A DNA stretch of 64,000 nucleotides from Aphrocallistes beatrix (taxonomy: Eukaryota > Porifera > Hexactinellida > Sceptrulophora > Aphrocallistidae): assembly GCA_963281255.1 (NCBI GenBank), contig OY725488.1, positions 6,607,524-6,671,523 on the forward strand, read 5' to 3'. Both the position numbers and the translations under genes were made by a program. The notes under the pieces are model-generated. The model had not been told where the DNA came from and searched no databases. It saw nothing but the letters and a program-made list of their open reading frames with translations. How positions within the stretch are numbered: the stretch's first letter is position 1; every line of letters begins with the position of its first letter. Shown here one piece after another: positions 20,202 to 31,442 of the stretch.

Positions 20202-23200
20202 TCAAAAAGTATCTTGTGACTCGCTAGATCCATCAGATGCAGTCCCCTCGCTCATAGCCATGTCCAACTCCTCCATGCTGTCTCGAACCCTGAGCTTCCG
20301 TCTTGCGTGTAAGGGTTTTGCGGTTTCTCCAAATGATAGCCCAGTAGAATTGGATAAATCAACATCAGAATAAGACTTACGCATTTTTGGAGGCCTTAAC
20401 AAAGTATTCTCCCTCGAGGTCTCAATCATTTCTTCGTCCATTACACCTGTTTCTGCGATTCCTAACAAACTTTTAAGCCCTTCGTTTTCCACTTTCAGTG
20501 CGACAATTTCTTCCTCCTTCTGCAAAGAAATCTGATCATCTGAACTGGCAGCAGTATTCATCACCTATTCAAATACAATGGTTTGTAATTGTTAACTATT
20601 CATAATTATCCTTCTCATAATATCTGAAGCAAGCAAAGGGCACAAATTCAATAGAATAATTAAAAAAGAATAAAATGTTGCTCTACTCTGAAGTAAGCTA
20701 TGAGACCACTTCCAATCTGTTAGCATGGCACACCTGGAAGCTGTCTATGCAATAGCATAATATGAGTATAATGTATAGATTATATCAAGGGGCACTAACA
20801 TCGCAATAAAATTCTAGATGATCATCAAGCTGCTCAACTGTAACTAAATGCAGCCGTTAAGATTAGTCGAGAGAAATCTGATACATAGCTAAAGCTCTTG
20901 ACATCAAATACATGTACAATAAAATATTATTTCTATATTGATCTTTTAACCAGATTAAATGACAATAAATTTGAAATGAGCTTAATCATAACTTCAGGAG
21001 TGGAAGATTATTAAATTAGCTGATAATACAAAAGAACTCAACCCTATTAATTAGCCATTGGAAATTACTTCAAACGCAGCGTGGCCATGACAATCTTGGA
21101 AGTCATGAGGTACTACAATTCCGTAAGATGAGAGACAAATTGTTTTACGTACATGTGTTCAAATTGTCAAGTATTGCTTGATAGAGCATTTCAAATGTAA
21201 TCTAGAGAGTTCGGAGCAGAAACAATGAGATCAGAAAAATGTAAATCGTCATTGCAATTTCATAGAAGATATCATACATCGTCATTGATCACAATAAAAT
21301 CAAAATTCAAAAATATATTAGTTACGTGAAGTTTGGCTTCCTTAGCCTTCCTATGACAAATGAAGTCCTGAATATCTTCATTCCAATGAGATACCCAAGT
21401 CTAATAGTGTAAGTCAACCTGATAGAGATATTATTAGGACTTGACATTAAATGATATCGTTCAAGTTCTGAAATTGAACACGTTAGATCAGAACTACAAT
21501 TGACATCAATGCATTTTATCAAATAATGCCATGTTTGGTCATACGAATAAAATTCATTTTAGTAAATATTTATATATTATACTATTATATTTTGCATATT
21601 AAAAAAAACGGTAAACGGAAATTTCGTCTCCAAACTTTTGTCTCATTAGAGCCTAAAATAAACAGGCACTAATATGTAAGGAACGGAAAGTGAGGCTTTT
21701 GGAGTGAATTCCAGGGACGAAAGTTCCGCCATTCCTGCGAGACTAGTTTGGTTTCACTAAATATCCAGGAATTTAGTGTATCTAACTTATGGAATATTTA
21801 TGTACAAAAGGGGACGAAATTTCCGGGACGAAATTTCCAGGGACGAAATTTCTGGGATTCAAAAAAAACAACAGTACAAAATTCGCTATTATACACATTT
21901 TCAAACAATATTTCGACTATTCATAGAGAAGTGGTGACTTGTCAAATTATATCTGCAAAGTTCATAAGATCATCGGATTATATCATCAAGCATCTCGCCA
22001 ATAGGTAATGAATTAAGATGAGAAATTTCTAGATTGTACACAGCACGAGATGAGTAACCAGGGATGTCTGTGCGTCCCACTTAGAATATAATACATATTT
22101 ATGGTTTATCTACGTACTAGTTCATACTTAACCATCAACCCTGATAAACAGTTGGTATTCACCCTAGTTTAAGCCTGCACGCCGGTTAGGCGCGGCCCAG
22201 TTTGAATACTCTGGTTGCACCATCATACAACAAATGAGTGGAAAATAGGCACATAAATATATGAATTTAAAGAAGTCTCCCTACATTTCCCAAAATATAG
22301 ATACCCCAATTTCAGGTACAGTATTGGTCATGACTCATATGCCATGTTTAGAGTTAATGTCACTCATATTCACTAGGCGTGTACATCAGCAGATATTACT
22401 GAGGTATTAAAAAAAGGAAAATATTATAATAATCGCGTAAAAGCGCATCGGCGTTATAATCTCGCATTAGATATATAAAGGGAATGATAGTCAAGCCAGA
22501 CAAACTTACTGATATCATTTGAGAGATTTGTTGATTCTTCTGCTGTACTTCTTGCTATCAATTAAGAAGAGCAATAATAACACTCATTATAGGACAGTGG
22601 CAATTGAATAAATAATTATCATTCCTCAACTCATATAGTGCAACTATTGTATGCAATATAATTAATCACCATATGGACATACTGCACACCAAATCTACTC
22701 CTCAATTCAATAGAGGGCGATATAGGAGGGGTAAGGATTGTTGTAGGAAGTATAAATGTGCAATCAAACTTATGAGCATATGCCATTTGGTTCAAGTCAT
22801 ACATTCCATTAGTCCAACTGGCTAATGAAACTGATCATATCTCTATTTCTGCATTGATATTCTACTCCCGTAGTGCAAGTATATTATGTATACTTGCACT
22901 ACGGCGTATAGTATCAGTAGAAAATCAAATTATGCCAGAATAATTGTAGAACATGGTCTAATATATTACAAAAGTGAAGTGAAGGGATGATACGAATATT
23001 AGATATGTTATCTGGTTATCTTTCTTGCAAGTGAACTGTAGTATAATGGCTCAAATTAATACTAGATTAGGAATTCTCAGTTGTCGTTTCGTAGAGTTGA
23101 GAGAGAGAGGGATTACAGCAGCAAAACCTAATTAGTTTTAGATATACAGTAAGTATTACCTCACATTGACGAATCTGAGATAGAGAAGTGTCAATCTTTT

Positions 23201-24075
23201 GAGATTCGATCAGTTTTCCCATCTAGGAGGAAATTTTTAAAGTTAGGTTATTCGTATATCGGCATAATCCTACAGACCCAGTGAATGTGGATTGTCTGAA
23301 TAATGTTTCCTTTGAGTGATTCAAAAGATTGAGTGACATAAAAAAAGAATAAATGCAATGCAATATTCACTTTAAAGTTCTTGTTTTTAATACAAAATAA
23401 CAAATAAGAAAATGGATCGGTAAATAAGAGTTGTGAAAAAGTCTCCTACATATCCATTCGAATAACCTAACCGACAGCGTTGTTTGTATTCACCTTGAAA
23501 TCGATGCGCATGCAAACGATTACCAAATTAGGAATTTAAATCGAATCAAAATGGCAGTGTATGCAGGTCTTTATTGCATAATGAAATACTGAGCATTAAG
23601 ATACATCGCCACTTTATCACTATTCGTATTCGGAATTGCGATTCAAGTCGGTAACTACGTAGTTTATCAGTGTAATGGACCTGTTGCCTATATTTAGTCA
23701 TGATAAGCTCGAGAGCAGTTTGATAGTCATCTAAAGTTGTTTTGAGATCGGTGTTCTCCTTTTGTAGCTTCGCGAAGTGACTCCTGTCAGCGGGAGTTAG
23801 ATTCTGGTTCGTATAGATGGATGTGTAATTTCTCCCTGAAACTTTATTAACATTATCCACGTTATTATGGTACTAGAGGAGAAATTCATAAACTATCAGA
23901 AATCATTCGTAGAATTAATTAAGTATGATATACACAAATAATTTAGTAACACCTCATTAGTGTAGTGAATGATGTCCTGTAGATGGAGTGCGTTACTGAG
24001 AACCTTGTGAGCAGAGTCCTCGTTACTCTGGATTTTCATTTGGAGGTCGCGAGCCAGTAATAACACATTGTCCAT
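20202..24075 (-). CDS. SIKE1/FGFR1OP2 family coiled-coil protein
   Basis: Five exons on minus: 24075-23953, 23872-23681, 23222-23160, 22554-22510, 20564-20202; 786 nt, 261 residues, exact frame closure and near the usual 210-255. The family are coiled-coil adaptors of the STRIPAK phosphatase complex that bind SLMAP. Diagnostic segment: ENTDLKTTLDDYQTALELIM followed by TKYRQQ, matching the ENKELRTSLEEHQSALELIMSKYREQ core of FGFR1OP2. The last exon carries EEEIVALKVENEGLKSLLGI, equivalent to the second conserved coil, then a Ser-rich tail with RKSYSDVDLS. The last intron is 1,945 bp and holds repeat sequence. The two smallest exons were found by splice signals only and are less certain than the rest. 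Confidence 0.82.
21605..21860. repeat. Repeat patch with GGGACGAAATTTCC units, in SIKE intron 4
   Basis: Three direct copies of a ~16-bp unit (GGGACGAAATTTCC plus variable bases) lie at about 21810-21857, with an inverted copy (GGAAATTTCGTCTCC) near 21618 and a related GGGACGAAAGTTCC word at about 21715. This looks like a small non-autonomous element or its ends. Confidence 0.5.
22868..22904. repeat. Perfect 16-bp inverted repeat in SIKE intron 3
   Basis: Stem CCGTAGTGCAAGTATA at 22868-22883, loop TTATG, perfect complementary stem 22889-22904. The surrounding ~15 bases on each side are also partly complementary. A stable RNA hairpin could form on either strand. It could be a miniature transposon relic or an unannotated small RNA precursor. 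Confidence 0.6.
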
Positions 24076-24961
24076 TGGGAGTAGATTAAAAAGCTATTTC
24101 GGGGCTCAAAATAAAGTATACGCCATACGGTAACTTGAAACAGATATCAATCAACATGTTTATCGGTAACATGATCACAGCATGAGTCAGATTGTCTTAC
24201 TGATAGGAAGAAATATTTCGCTATCCTATCGGACCACATTCCAAGGTTGAACTCTAGATCGCTAAACATTCCAGAACAAATGTTTCTGAAATGCAGAACG
24301 ATAAATATTAACAGACTAACATTAGGAAATGAATTGCCATGTGAATAAAAGTAATTGATGTACAAATTGCATATATAGTCGCGATCAGGTGATCGAGTCC
24401 AAACTGTCAAGTAGCGCATGCATTCCAAATTTTGCGTAGAAATGTTATTTAACCATGTGGAATTTCATGTATGAATGTTTTTCATCGCTGGCATACATAA
24501 TCCAGGAGATAGTGGTAACAAGATGGATTGTCTACGTAAACATGCAATCCTGGTTGTTGAACTAAGAATGCGATATTTCGGATAGATATGATTCTACAAG
24601 GTACGAGTACTCCATCAAAGAAAATGATCCATTAATTAACCATAGAAACAATTATGGACTCTGACATTACATTTTGTAAGAAACAACGTGTACGTACGTT
24701 TAGTCGGATCATCTCGTTTTATGATAGGAACAAAAGTATACAATTGGGAAAAGTGTCAAGTTAAGATCAGGTTTTGGTACTTATTAAAAATATTACGAAA
24801 TTGAAACTTGACTTAATGAGAATAATATTAATAAATTTATATAACTCGTATATATGTAATTTTTAAAAATGAGAAGTTATGTGTTCCTGTTAGCTGTTGA
24901 GGTGCAAAACGGTAATAGCTTAATTTGGCATAAAAGTCAAATCATAATATTGACATTTCTA
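24076..24961. other. Intergenic, nothing recognised
   Basis: AT-rich DNA between the SIKE-family start and the ABHD14 stop. A 93-codon minus frame at 24147-24428 has no ATG-supported family motif. Confidence 0.5.
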
Positions 24962-25792
24962 TCAATTTCTTCGCTTGTTCTTGATAATAAATTTTACCAG
25001 CTGCACGTGAAACTCTCTAGGATTGTCTAGGTAACAAGCGTGACCAGCTTTAGAAATTGAATAGATGGTACTATGTGGAATGTAACTTAGAAAGTTGTTA
25101 GAGATCTCAGCTCCCGCCTTGTCCCTAGATCCGTAGAGGATGAGAGTAGGTGTTGTAATATTTTCGTATTGCGTAGTGTCCACATTTGCAGCACCAGACG
25201 GTGCGATAGGAATGAAGCCTGCTAATGTTTCGAAGTGTTTCAGAACATACGGGATTGCGTATACTCCACTGAAAGATGGCGAAACCAGGAAGGGATTATC
25301 CAATTCAAACTTCTTCATCACACATTGGATAAATACCTCTTTATTGACGTCTTTCAGGGAGAGTGGAGGCGTTTTTCCTAAACCAGGTAGATCTATTGCT
25401 ATCGCCTTGAAGCCCTGAGCGGCTAAAATATTTATGGTATTTATGGAATCCCAATTTGAGCTGGAATAAGCCTTGCCATGCAAAAGGAGAACGTCTCCCT
25501 GGTGATAATTCGCCGCTTTTTCGGGAGGGCCAATCGAATGCAAACTCTCTAACAGCTTGCTACACCATTCAGAGCTGACTAAATCTTCTGTTTCACCAGC
25601 CTCCCCATCCACGGGCTGTCCTTCTGAATTTCCATCCGAGAAATATAGCGATTCCTGAGCATCGAGAACAACACTGGATTCTCCCAACTCAGAATTCCGA
25701 TCAGTCCCGAACACAAGCCGTGATATTCTCAAGCAGAGCAGAGCGGTGCAGGCCAATATGAATATGATACAGAAAGAAGAGCTACGCTTCAT
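24962..25792 (-). CDS. Alpha/beta hydrolase, ABHD14A/B family
   Basis: Intronless, 276 residues from the ATG at 25792. An alternative ATG at 25894 would add 34 residues, but the chosen start places a signal anchor at the extreme N-terminus (MKRSSSFCIIFILACTALLC), as in ABHD14A, a type II membrane protein. Catalytic elements: HGKAYSS oxyanion region, nucleophile serine in SPSFSG, acid in GSRDKAG, histidine in AGHACYLD, all in the family order. LPGLGKTPP and PIAPSG are further ABHD14 signatures. ABHD14B has been reported as a lysine deacetylase; the substrate of the membrane form is unknown. The N-terminal linker (about 30-85) is acidic and low complexity. Confidence 0.88.
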   Translation of the reverse strand: MKRSSSFCIIFILACTALLCLRISRLVFGTDRNSELGESSVVLDAQESLYFSDGNSEGQPVDGEAGETEDLVSSEWCSKLLESLHSIGPPEKAANYHQGDVLLLHGKAYSSSNWDSINTINILAAQGFKAIAIDLPGLGKTPPLSLKDVNKEVFIQCVMKKFELDNPFLVSPSFSGVYAIPYVLKHFETLAGFIPIAPSGAANVDTTQYENITTPTLILYGSRDKAGAEISNNFLSYIPHSTIYSISKAGHACYLDNPREFHVQLVKFIIKNKRRN

Positions 25793-27102
25793 AGATTGAC
25801 TACCCACTCTAGTGGTTAATATAAAGATATGTATAGATATGTAATTACATTTTTTCAAAGACAGTATTACTGTCTGTCTATGGTAAATACACATTATTGA
25901 AGGAAGATACTAGGTTAATTTCATGAATTAATAATTAGAATCTCTATATATGTGAGGTGATGACGTGAAAAAATGTGCTGACACTACACTACTACATGTA
26001 GCGGCTATCATAGGTTTGGCAATGCTTCGCAAAATTGGAATGGAATGGAAGTTTATGTGACGTGAGCTATGTATGTAAAAATTACAAAACCTGCTGGCTT
26101 CAAATAAAAGTTAATGGAAATTTGGTTAAATCAAAATTAAAATAATCCCCAAGTGGCATGGCATCCACATATCGAACAATATTTGAATGCTTCCTTCACA
26201 TCCAGGACAGTTGAACAAAGTTCAGTATATTCATCACTCTATAGTCTATACATATATGCAAACAACCACCACTAAGTTTTCATTAATCATACGTTATGGC
26301 TGGATAAACGCAATATATTTTTAAAGATTTGGGGTACGGATTCCATTCTCATAGAACTACTATACTCTAATATGGTTTATTGTCATTAGGTCGAGATCAC
26401 TTAGCGCGGACGCTTCTATCGACCCAGTAGGTCCGCAAATGCAAATTTATGAGGTATTTGAAGAATTTTAACTTCTCAAACACTTTTGACAAAATTTCCC
26501 TGAATGAGATTGCATTATTCTTCAGAAATTGGGTAGATTTATTAATTAAAATTCGATCTATGAAGATGACCTATCTATACAAAAAAAGGAAATAGTTAAT
26601 TATGTCTTCCCCATTGAACTATTCTGTCATTTTCATGGCAAAGAATTACTTCCAAATAGGATTGACTGAATGTGGCCGAATTGTCAAAACCAGTTTTAAC
26701 TACTTGGATTAAACCTACCAACCATGTCTCCTATACATGTTATTCCATGGGCTTAAAGTAGTGGTGGTTTTAGGGAATTACTAGCAATCGTTCACTCTAA
26801 ACGAATCAGTGAGATTGTGTCCCTAAAACACCACGTTGAATCGTATTAGAACTGGGAATACACTATAAGCCTATAATAATAGAACAGTCGATAAAAACGC
26901 TACTATAATTATCAACACTACGTATAAGTAAATAAGGCACATACACACAGACAAGTTATGTTTTGTAATAAATTCTATCAAGCGAGGGAGCTATGGACAA
27001 TAGGATCAGAGTAAATGTGTACAACCTCACTTCTCGCAACTAGCCTAACGTCTTAGTTTAAGGAATGTTAGTGGAGAGAAAACTAAGTGCCGGGATACGG
27101 CG
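25793..27102. other. Intergenic, nothing recognised
   Basis: About 1.3 kb between ABHD14 and the clathrin light chain stop. AT-rich; no open frame or element ends recognised. Confidence 0.45.
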
Positions 27103-27810
27103 TTACAAGTTTCTAACGGGAGGATTCTCCTTCAGGTGGAGATAGATGGAACGCATTCTTGAAACGTCTTTGGAAGTTTTCGCCTTCCCGGAAAATTCAC
27201 ACAGGTTGGCCACCTTCTCCCACTCGGTACCAGGGACTGACTGGTCCCTCTCGTTGATGAATGCCTCCTCAGCTGATCGGTTGTCCTGCTTCCTGGTCTC
27301 GACCTGGCTGTTGTGGTGGTCGTACCAGTCCCTCAACTCCTGCTGCGCGGACTCTCTCCACCCGCGCATCTCCTCGCTAGCCTCCGCTTCCTTCTGATCC
27401 AGCATCTCCTCCTTCTGTCGTCTCCAGGTCTGGATGCACTCCGGTTCTCCGAACAGACTCTCCTCCTGAGTGTTGTTGATCTCAGAGTATCCTTGCACGT
27501 CCATATCCTGTATAGGTAGCTGGGGGATTCCTTCATAGGAGGATCGGCGCACGGAGCTGAGTGCCTCTATGGAGGGTGAGCGCTGGAAGCTGGGTGCCTC
27601 TACAGAGGGTCGGCGCTGACCGACTATTGGTTGCTCGGAGTATTCATTCAAGATATGAACTGGTGAGCCACGGGAATCTGGTGTAAGTCTAGCCTCCTCG
27701 TCACCACCGTTAGTGTCAGGGGGTGGGGAGGTGCGCGACATCTCAATCTCAGCTAACTTCTCGTCCTCTCGCTTCAAAAATTCGGCCAAATCTTCGCCAC
27801 CTTCTGCCAT
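27103..27810 (-). CDS. Clathrin light chain
   Basis: Intronless, 235 residues from the ATG at 27810. Regulatory subunit that binds clathrin heavy chain at the triskelion hub and governs lattice assembly. N-terminal half: acidic and Ser/Pro-rich. C-terminal half: a long helix opening with PECIQTWRRQKEEMLDQKEA (heavy-chain binding) and ending in the very conserved block EEAFINERDQSVPGTEWEKV, then LCEF, then KTSKDVSRMRS. The N-terminal EED-type conserved site of other animals is not obvious. A repeated R(R/S)PS(V/I)EA phrase near residues 67-83 suggests an internal duplication. Its upstream neighbour on the same strand is nischarin. Confidence 0.92.
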   Translation of the reverse strand: MAEGGEDLAEFLKREDEKLAEIEMSRTSPPPDTNGGDEEARLTPDSRGSPVHILNEYSEQPIVGQRRPSVEAPSFQRSPSIEALSSVRRSSYEGIPQLPIQDMDVQGYSEINNTQEESLFGEPECIQTWRRQKEEMLDQKEAEASEEMRGWRESAQQELRDWYDHHNSQVETRKQDNRSAEEAFINERDQSVPGTEWEKVANLCEFSGKAKTSKDVSRMRSIYLHLKENPPVRNL

Positions 27811-28691
27811 CAGAGCGTAATATGCTAATTATGCGGGACTAATGGAAATGATTAAGAGGCAATTATTAAACTTAAATGATAGAGTGATGCCTGTCTATAC
27901 TCGCAGGTCATACTCATATTGAGCGTTAAATATTAGTGTGCAACTCGATATTGTTGGCGGTGGCATGAGAAATTAATATACTGTATTGCTTCGAATAAGC
28001 GCCCGGGCGCTTATTTATTTCGTGCACCCTTTAGACCCGGCGCTTATTTTTTTCATTCGCTATTTTGACCCGGCGCTCTTTTTTTCGTTTACTACATTGA
28101 CTGGCACTTTTATTTTTACCACAACTGAGAATGTTAATTCTATTAAAAAAGGATAATGCAATGTTTCAAAAAGCACTTCTATCTATGCCACTGCTGAGAA
28201 TACTAGTTTGATATGATGTTCAGAGAACTAAAATGTCCCGGCGTCCGACGCTTATTCGAGCCCCGGCGCTTATTCAAGCCCCGGCGCTTATTCAGGGAAA
28301 TACGGTATTAGAAGAGTTAATTGTGAATAGATGTCGTGTAGATATGGTCTACGTTCATTCCCAAACAAGGAGTTAGAGCCATCTATAATTAATGACGCGT
28401 CAACTACTAAAAGAAAACGTTAACAATCTGATCTTATTGAATTATATTCCAGTTTGTATGTGTAATAACTCCATAGTGAATAGGTAGGAGTGGATTCGAT
28501 TATCATACTACAAACCAAACAGTTCTCAATGAAAAAAGCAAAAATAGCAGCTGTCTTCTCTAAGCAGGACTAAAATGCACAAATATACAAAGGTAGGTAT
28601 TACGTTGATGGAGGAGAACAGACAATTAGAACGGCCGCGTTAGAGCGTTTAGAGAAGAGACAAGGCAAATGATGGAACGCAGCGGCAAAGC
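27811..28691. other. Intergenic with one MITE
   Basis: Between the clathrin light chain start and the nischarin stop. Contains a TA-flanked MITE (27981-28305); otherwise AT-rich sequence with nothing recognised. Confidence 0.55.
27981..28305. mobile_element. TA-flanked MITE with AATAAGCGCC ends (325 bp)
   Basis: Left end CTGTATTGCTTCGAATAAGC, right end the reverse complement type GCGCTTATTCAGGGAAATAC, both bordered by TA. CCCGGCGCTTATT words are repeated inside at both ends. Ends of this kind are typical of mariner/pogo-derived MITEs in animals. No coding content. Confidence 0.75.
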
Positions 28692-31118
28692 TTAAATTTC
28701 AGTTAGTACGTGCTCATTGATGACGAAAGCAATTTCTTGAGGTGTTAGCTGATTCAAGTCGACGTTCTCTTGATTGCTGGCGATGTTAATATGAATATGA
28801 GTACTCTCGGGCGATTCTAGTAACGAGTCAATCGCCTTAGAGATTTTGTCTTCCAACAACACCTGTTGCATCGTGCAGGTGTAGTCAGGTGTCCCAGATC
28901 CCTGAGAGGTGGATTCAGACAGTGCCAGACTATGAATAACATCTATAACGCTATCCGAAGTGTAGCAAGTGAGAGTAGGCCGAGGTGTAAGCTCTGATTC
29001 ATTAGAGAAAGTGTCCTCGCTTGGTAGAGAGTCGAGGAGAGCTAGTGCGTGCACTAGCGCATGCTTAGGGACAACTCGAACCCCACTGAGTTTCCGCGTG
29101 GGAGTGTGGTCCCTGGAGGCCGTGGGAGTGTGAGAAACTTCCAGTTCGTCCTCAGGAGTAGGCATTTCCAGGAGTTCCGGCGTGAGAACGACTCGAGGAA
29201 CACTAATATCTGTGTCCAACGTAGTTATCGAGTCCCTTATGTCTGACAGCGGATCATAGGACTCAGTATCTGTGTTCACGAATGCGTCGCTAAGAGAACT
29301 TTCTGGGCTGGAGACCTCACCCAGGCGGTGAGGAGATTCATGAAAGTCAATAGGTGTGGAGAGGGTACTGCTGCTGATTGAGGGCGAATCAGCACCGCCC
29401 AATGGACTGGAGAAGTGAGACCAACTAACCTCATTTTGTGGGTCTTCTAGAATGAGATTGTTGCTAATACTGACGCTGAGACTGCGGTGATGGTGCTGAC
29501 AGGCCTGGTCAGTAGGCCAGTAGGGCACCACCATGCTAGGAATTGACACGTGAGAGACCGAGTTAGGCCAATTCTGGACATTACTGCCAAATTTGTTTAT
29601 ATTAGACATTATTCTATACTTCTCTTTCTCACTTATCTCGTTTCCGTCCAAGAGAATTGATTTATTGCTGACGTAGAATTTGGCAGCGATTGAGATGCGT
29701 GCGTTCTTTTGCAAACTAATCGGATTGTCAGAGAAGCAAAACTCTGCGAGTTGAGACAGTTGGAGCATTTTATCAATCTCTTGCAGTGAGTGCACCAAGT
29801 TGTGCGAGAAGTCGAGAGAAGAGAGGTTGGGCAGGCAGTCAGTGCTGTCCATGTTCTGCAGCTGGTTGTGAGAGATGTTGAGAGAGGTGATCGAGCTGAG
29901 TGGAGACTTGCTACGATAGATCATGTTGATTGTGTTGTGGGCCACGTTGAGATGTTTGATTGAGAGGAAGGAGAGTATATGCAAGTCTAGCTGTGAGAGA
30001 AGGTTATGGGCGAGAGAGAGGGTGTGAAGGGAGGGTAGGAGGTGTAGCGTCTGAGACACACTGGCTATCTTGTTATGGCTGAGGTCTAACTTCTCTAGGA
30101 AGTGCCAGGGCTGAAGAACGAGCTTACTCTGCACCAGCTTAGTCGTCATCTCCACCCTCCAGGGGTCTGCATCCGGCGGGGGGGGAGGGTGAGAGGGAGA
30201 GGACTGCTGGATGGAGACTGGGTCCACTAGGATGTCGTCTAGAGAGGAGAGGCACTTGTGACACCTGAGGTTTAGAATCTGCCCCTGTAGGGTCTGGAGC
30301 CCCTCCATCAGGCTGATCTCGATGTCTCTGATCACCAGGTGGGAGAGAGACTTGAAAACTGACAGATCAAAGGACACATTTCCAAAATGTCCGATGTCAG
30401 GTCTGGGAAGGACCATAAGGTCGTGGAGCTGGTGGATGAATGAGAAGAGGTGTCCCAGGTCTTGGGAAGAGTCGCACACGTCGATAGGGCTGGTCTCAAC
30501 CGGAAGTTTCAGCCGCTTACCGATGCAGTAGATCTCCGTAGGGCTGAGCTGGAACAGCTTCCTACTGGAGAGGATGGGGTCCCCGTGCTTGAAGACGAAT
30601 GAGGATAGGGAGCGAGTGACGTAGACCACGTCGTGGTGGTACACGTCCAGGAATCGGAGGAGGTCCTCGCACATCGCGATATTACTGTCCGAGTTGATCA
30701 GTTTCTGCAGGTAGTGCTCCAGCGCTCTCTTGCGTTCTGTGATGTTCTTCTGGTCCAGGTTCCCAGAGACAAGTTTCTTAGGCAGCAAATCCCAAGACAG
30801 GCCGAACTTCTTGTGCAGCTTGAGATGGAGAGAGTAGAACTGGGAGTAGCGCTTGGATACGAACCAGTTATTGGACTCAGTCACCACATCGATTCTGTAG
30901 ACCACGTGTGGGGAAGGTTTGGGAGTTATCTCACTGCCCCGAATAACCGTGTGGCGGACTCGCAAGTACTGGGTGCTGGGATCTCGCGCGATAGCTGATA
31001 GGTCCTTTCTCCATGTCACCCTTCCAGGGGAAGGAAGTGATGAATGGAGGGAGGTCATGTTACTAGTAGTTCGAGGGGAGGGGGAGAGAATATATTTGCT
31101 AAGAATTGAATGAAGCAT
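28692..31118 (-). CDS. NISCH: Nischarin-like protein (PX domain plus leucine-rich repeats)
   Basis: Intronless, 808 residues from the ATG at 31118. Nischarin binds PI3P-containing endosomes through PX, and in vertebrates restrains Rac/PAK signalling and integrin-driven migration. Seen: PX domain about 50-170 (YRIDVVTESNNWFVSKRYSQ; LLPKKLVSGN; RKRALEHYLQKLI), then the nischarin-type segment LFQLSPTEIYCIGKRLKLP, then LRRs about 345-500 (LEKLDLSHNKIASVSQTL, LHTLSLAHNLLSQL, SLNISHNQLQNM, SLDFSHNLVHSL) with an LRR cap. The C-terminal ~300 residues are acidic and Ser/Thr/Pro-rich without the large C-terminal domain of the ~1,500-residue human protein. The combination PX then LRR is diagnostic. Confidence 0.87.
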   Translation of the reverse strand: MLHSILSKYILSPSPRTTSNMTSLHSSLPSPGRVTWRKDLSAIARDPSTQYLRVRHTVIRGSEITPKPSPHVVYRIDVVTESNNWFVSKRYSQFYSLHLKLHKKFGLSWDLLPKKLVSGNLDQKNITERKRALEHYLQKLINSDSNIAMCEDLLRFLDVYHHDVVYVTRSLSSFVFKHGDPILSSRKLFQLSPTEIYCIGKRLKLPVETSPIDVCDSSQDLGHLFSFIHQLHDLMVLPRPDIGHFGNVSFDLSVFKSLSHLVIRDIEISLMEGLQTLQGQILNLRCHKCLSSLDDILVDPVSIQQSSPSHPPPPPDADPWRVEMTTKLVQSKLVLQPWHFLEKLDLSHNKIASVSQTLHLLPSLHTLSLAHNLLSQLDLHILSFLSIKHLNVAHNTINMIYRSKSPLSSITSLNISHNQLQNMDSTDCLPNLSSLDFSHNLVHSLQEIDKMLQLSQLAEFCFSDNPISLQKNARISIAAKFYVSNKSILLDGNEISEKEKYRIMSNINKFGSNVQNWPNSVSHVSIPSMVVPYWPTDQACQHHHRSLSVSISNNLILEDPQNEVSWSHFSSPLGGADSPSISSSTLSTPIDFHESPHRLGEVSSPESSLSDAFVNTDTESYDPLSDIRDSITTLDTDISVPRVVLTPELLEMPTPEDELEVSHTPTASRDHTPTRKLSGVRVVPKHALVHALALLDSLPSEDTFSNESELTPRPTLTCYTSDSVIDVIHSLALSESTSQGSGTPDYTCTMQQVLLEDKISKAIDSLLESPESTHIHINIASNQENVDLNQLTPQEIAFVINEHVLTEI

Positions 31119-31442
31119 TAGATCGCTCGTTATAAGACATAGGGCTACAACTAGAAATGATAATATACGGAATCACTGTGTAATTAAGAACAGCATAAGG
31201 GTAGAAATAGAAAGAGTAGCAATTCTAGTAAAGTAATCGAAACGGGGAGTAGAGTTGATTCTGTTATGCATCGAGTCCATATCCACGACAACCTACGAAT
31301 AGAGATGTTTAAAACCCTCCCAGATGTCGTTCAAAATTCATTAGTCACAAACGTGCTTCGCAATTTGTTGACTTCATGTATCAATCGTAAACAACAACAA
31401 AAAATTCACCACATGGTTAATTTTCACACGATTATATTTCAT
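31119..31442. other. Short intergenic, nothing recognised
   Basis: Between the nischarin start and the hairpin-ended MITE at 31443. No motif noted. Confidence 0.4.

Noticed and set aside
25793..25894. Upstream ATG of ABHD14 adding 34 residues
   Set aside because: Would bury the signal anchor behind an unrelated stretch; the internal ATG at 25792 matches the ABHD14A layout. Not fully excluded without 5' cDNA data.
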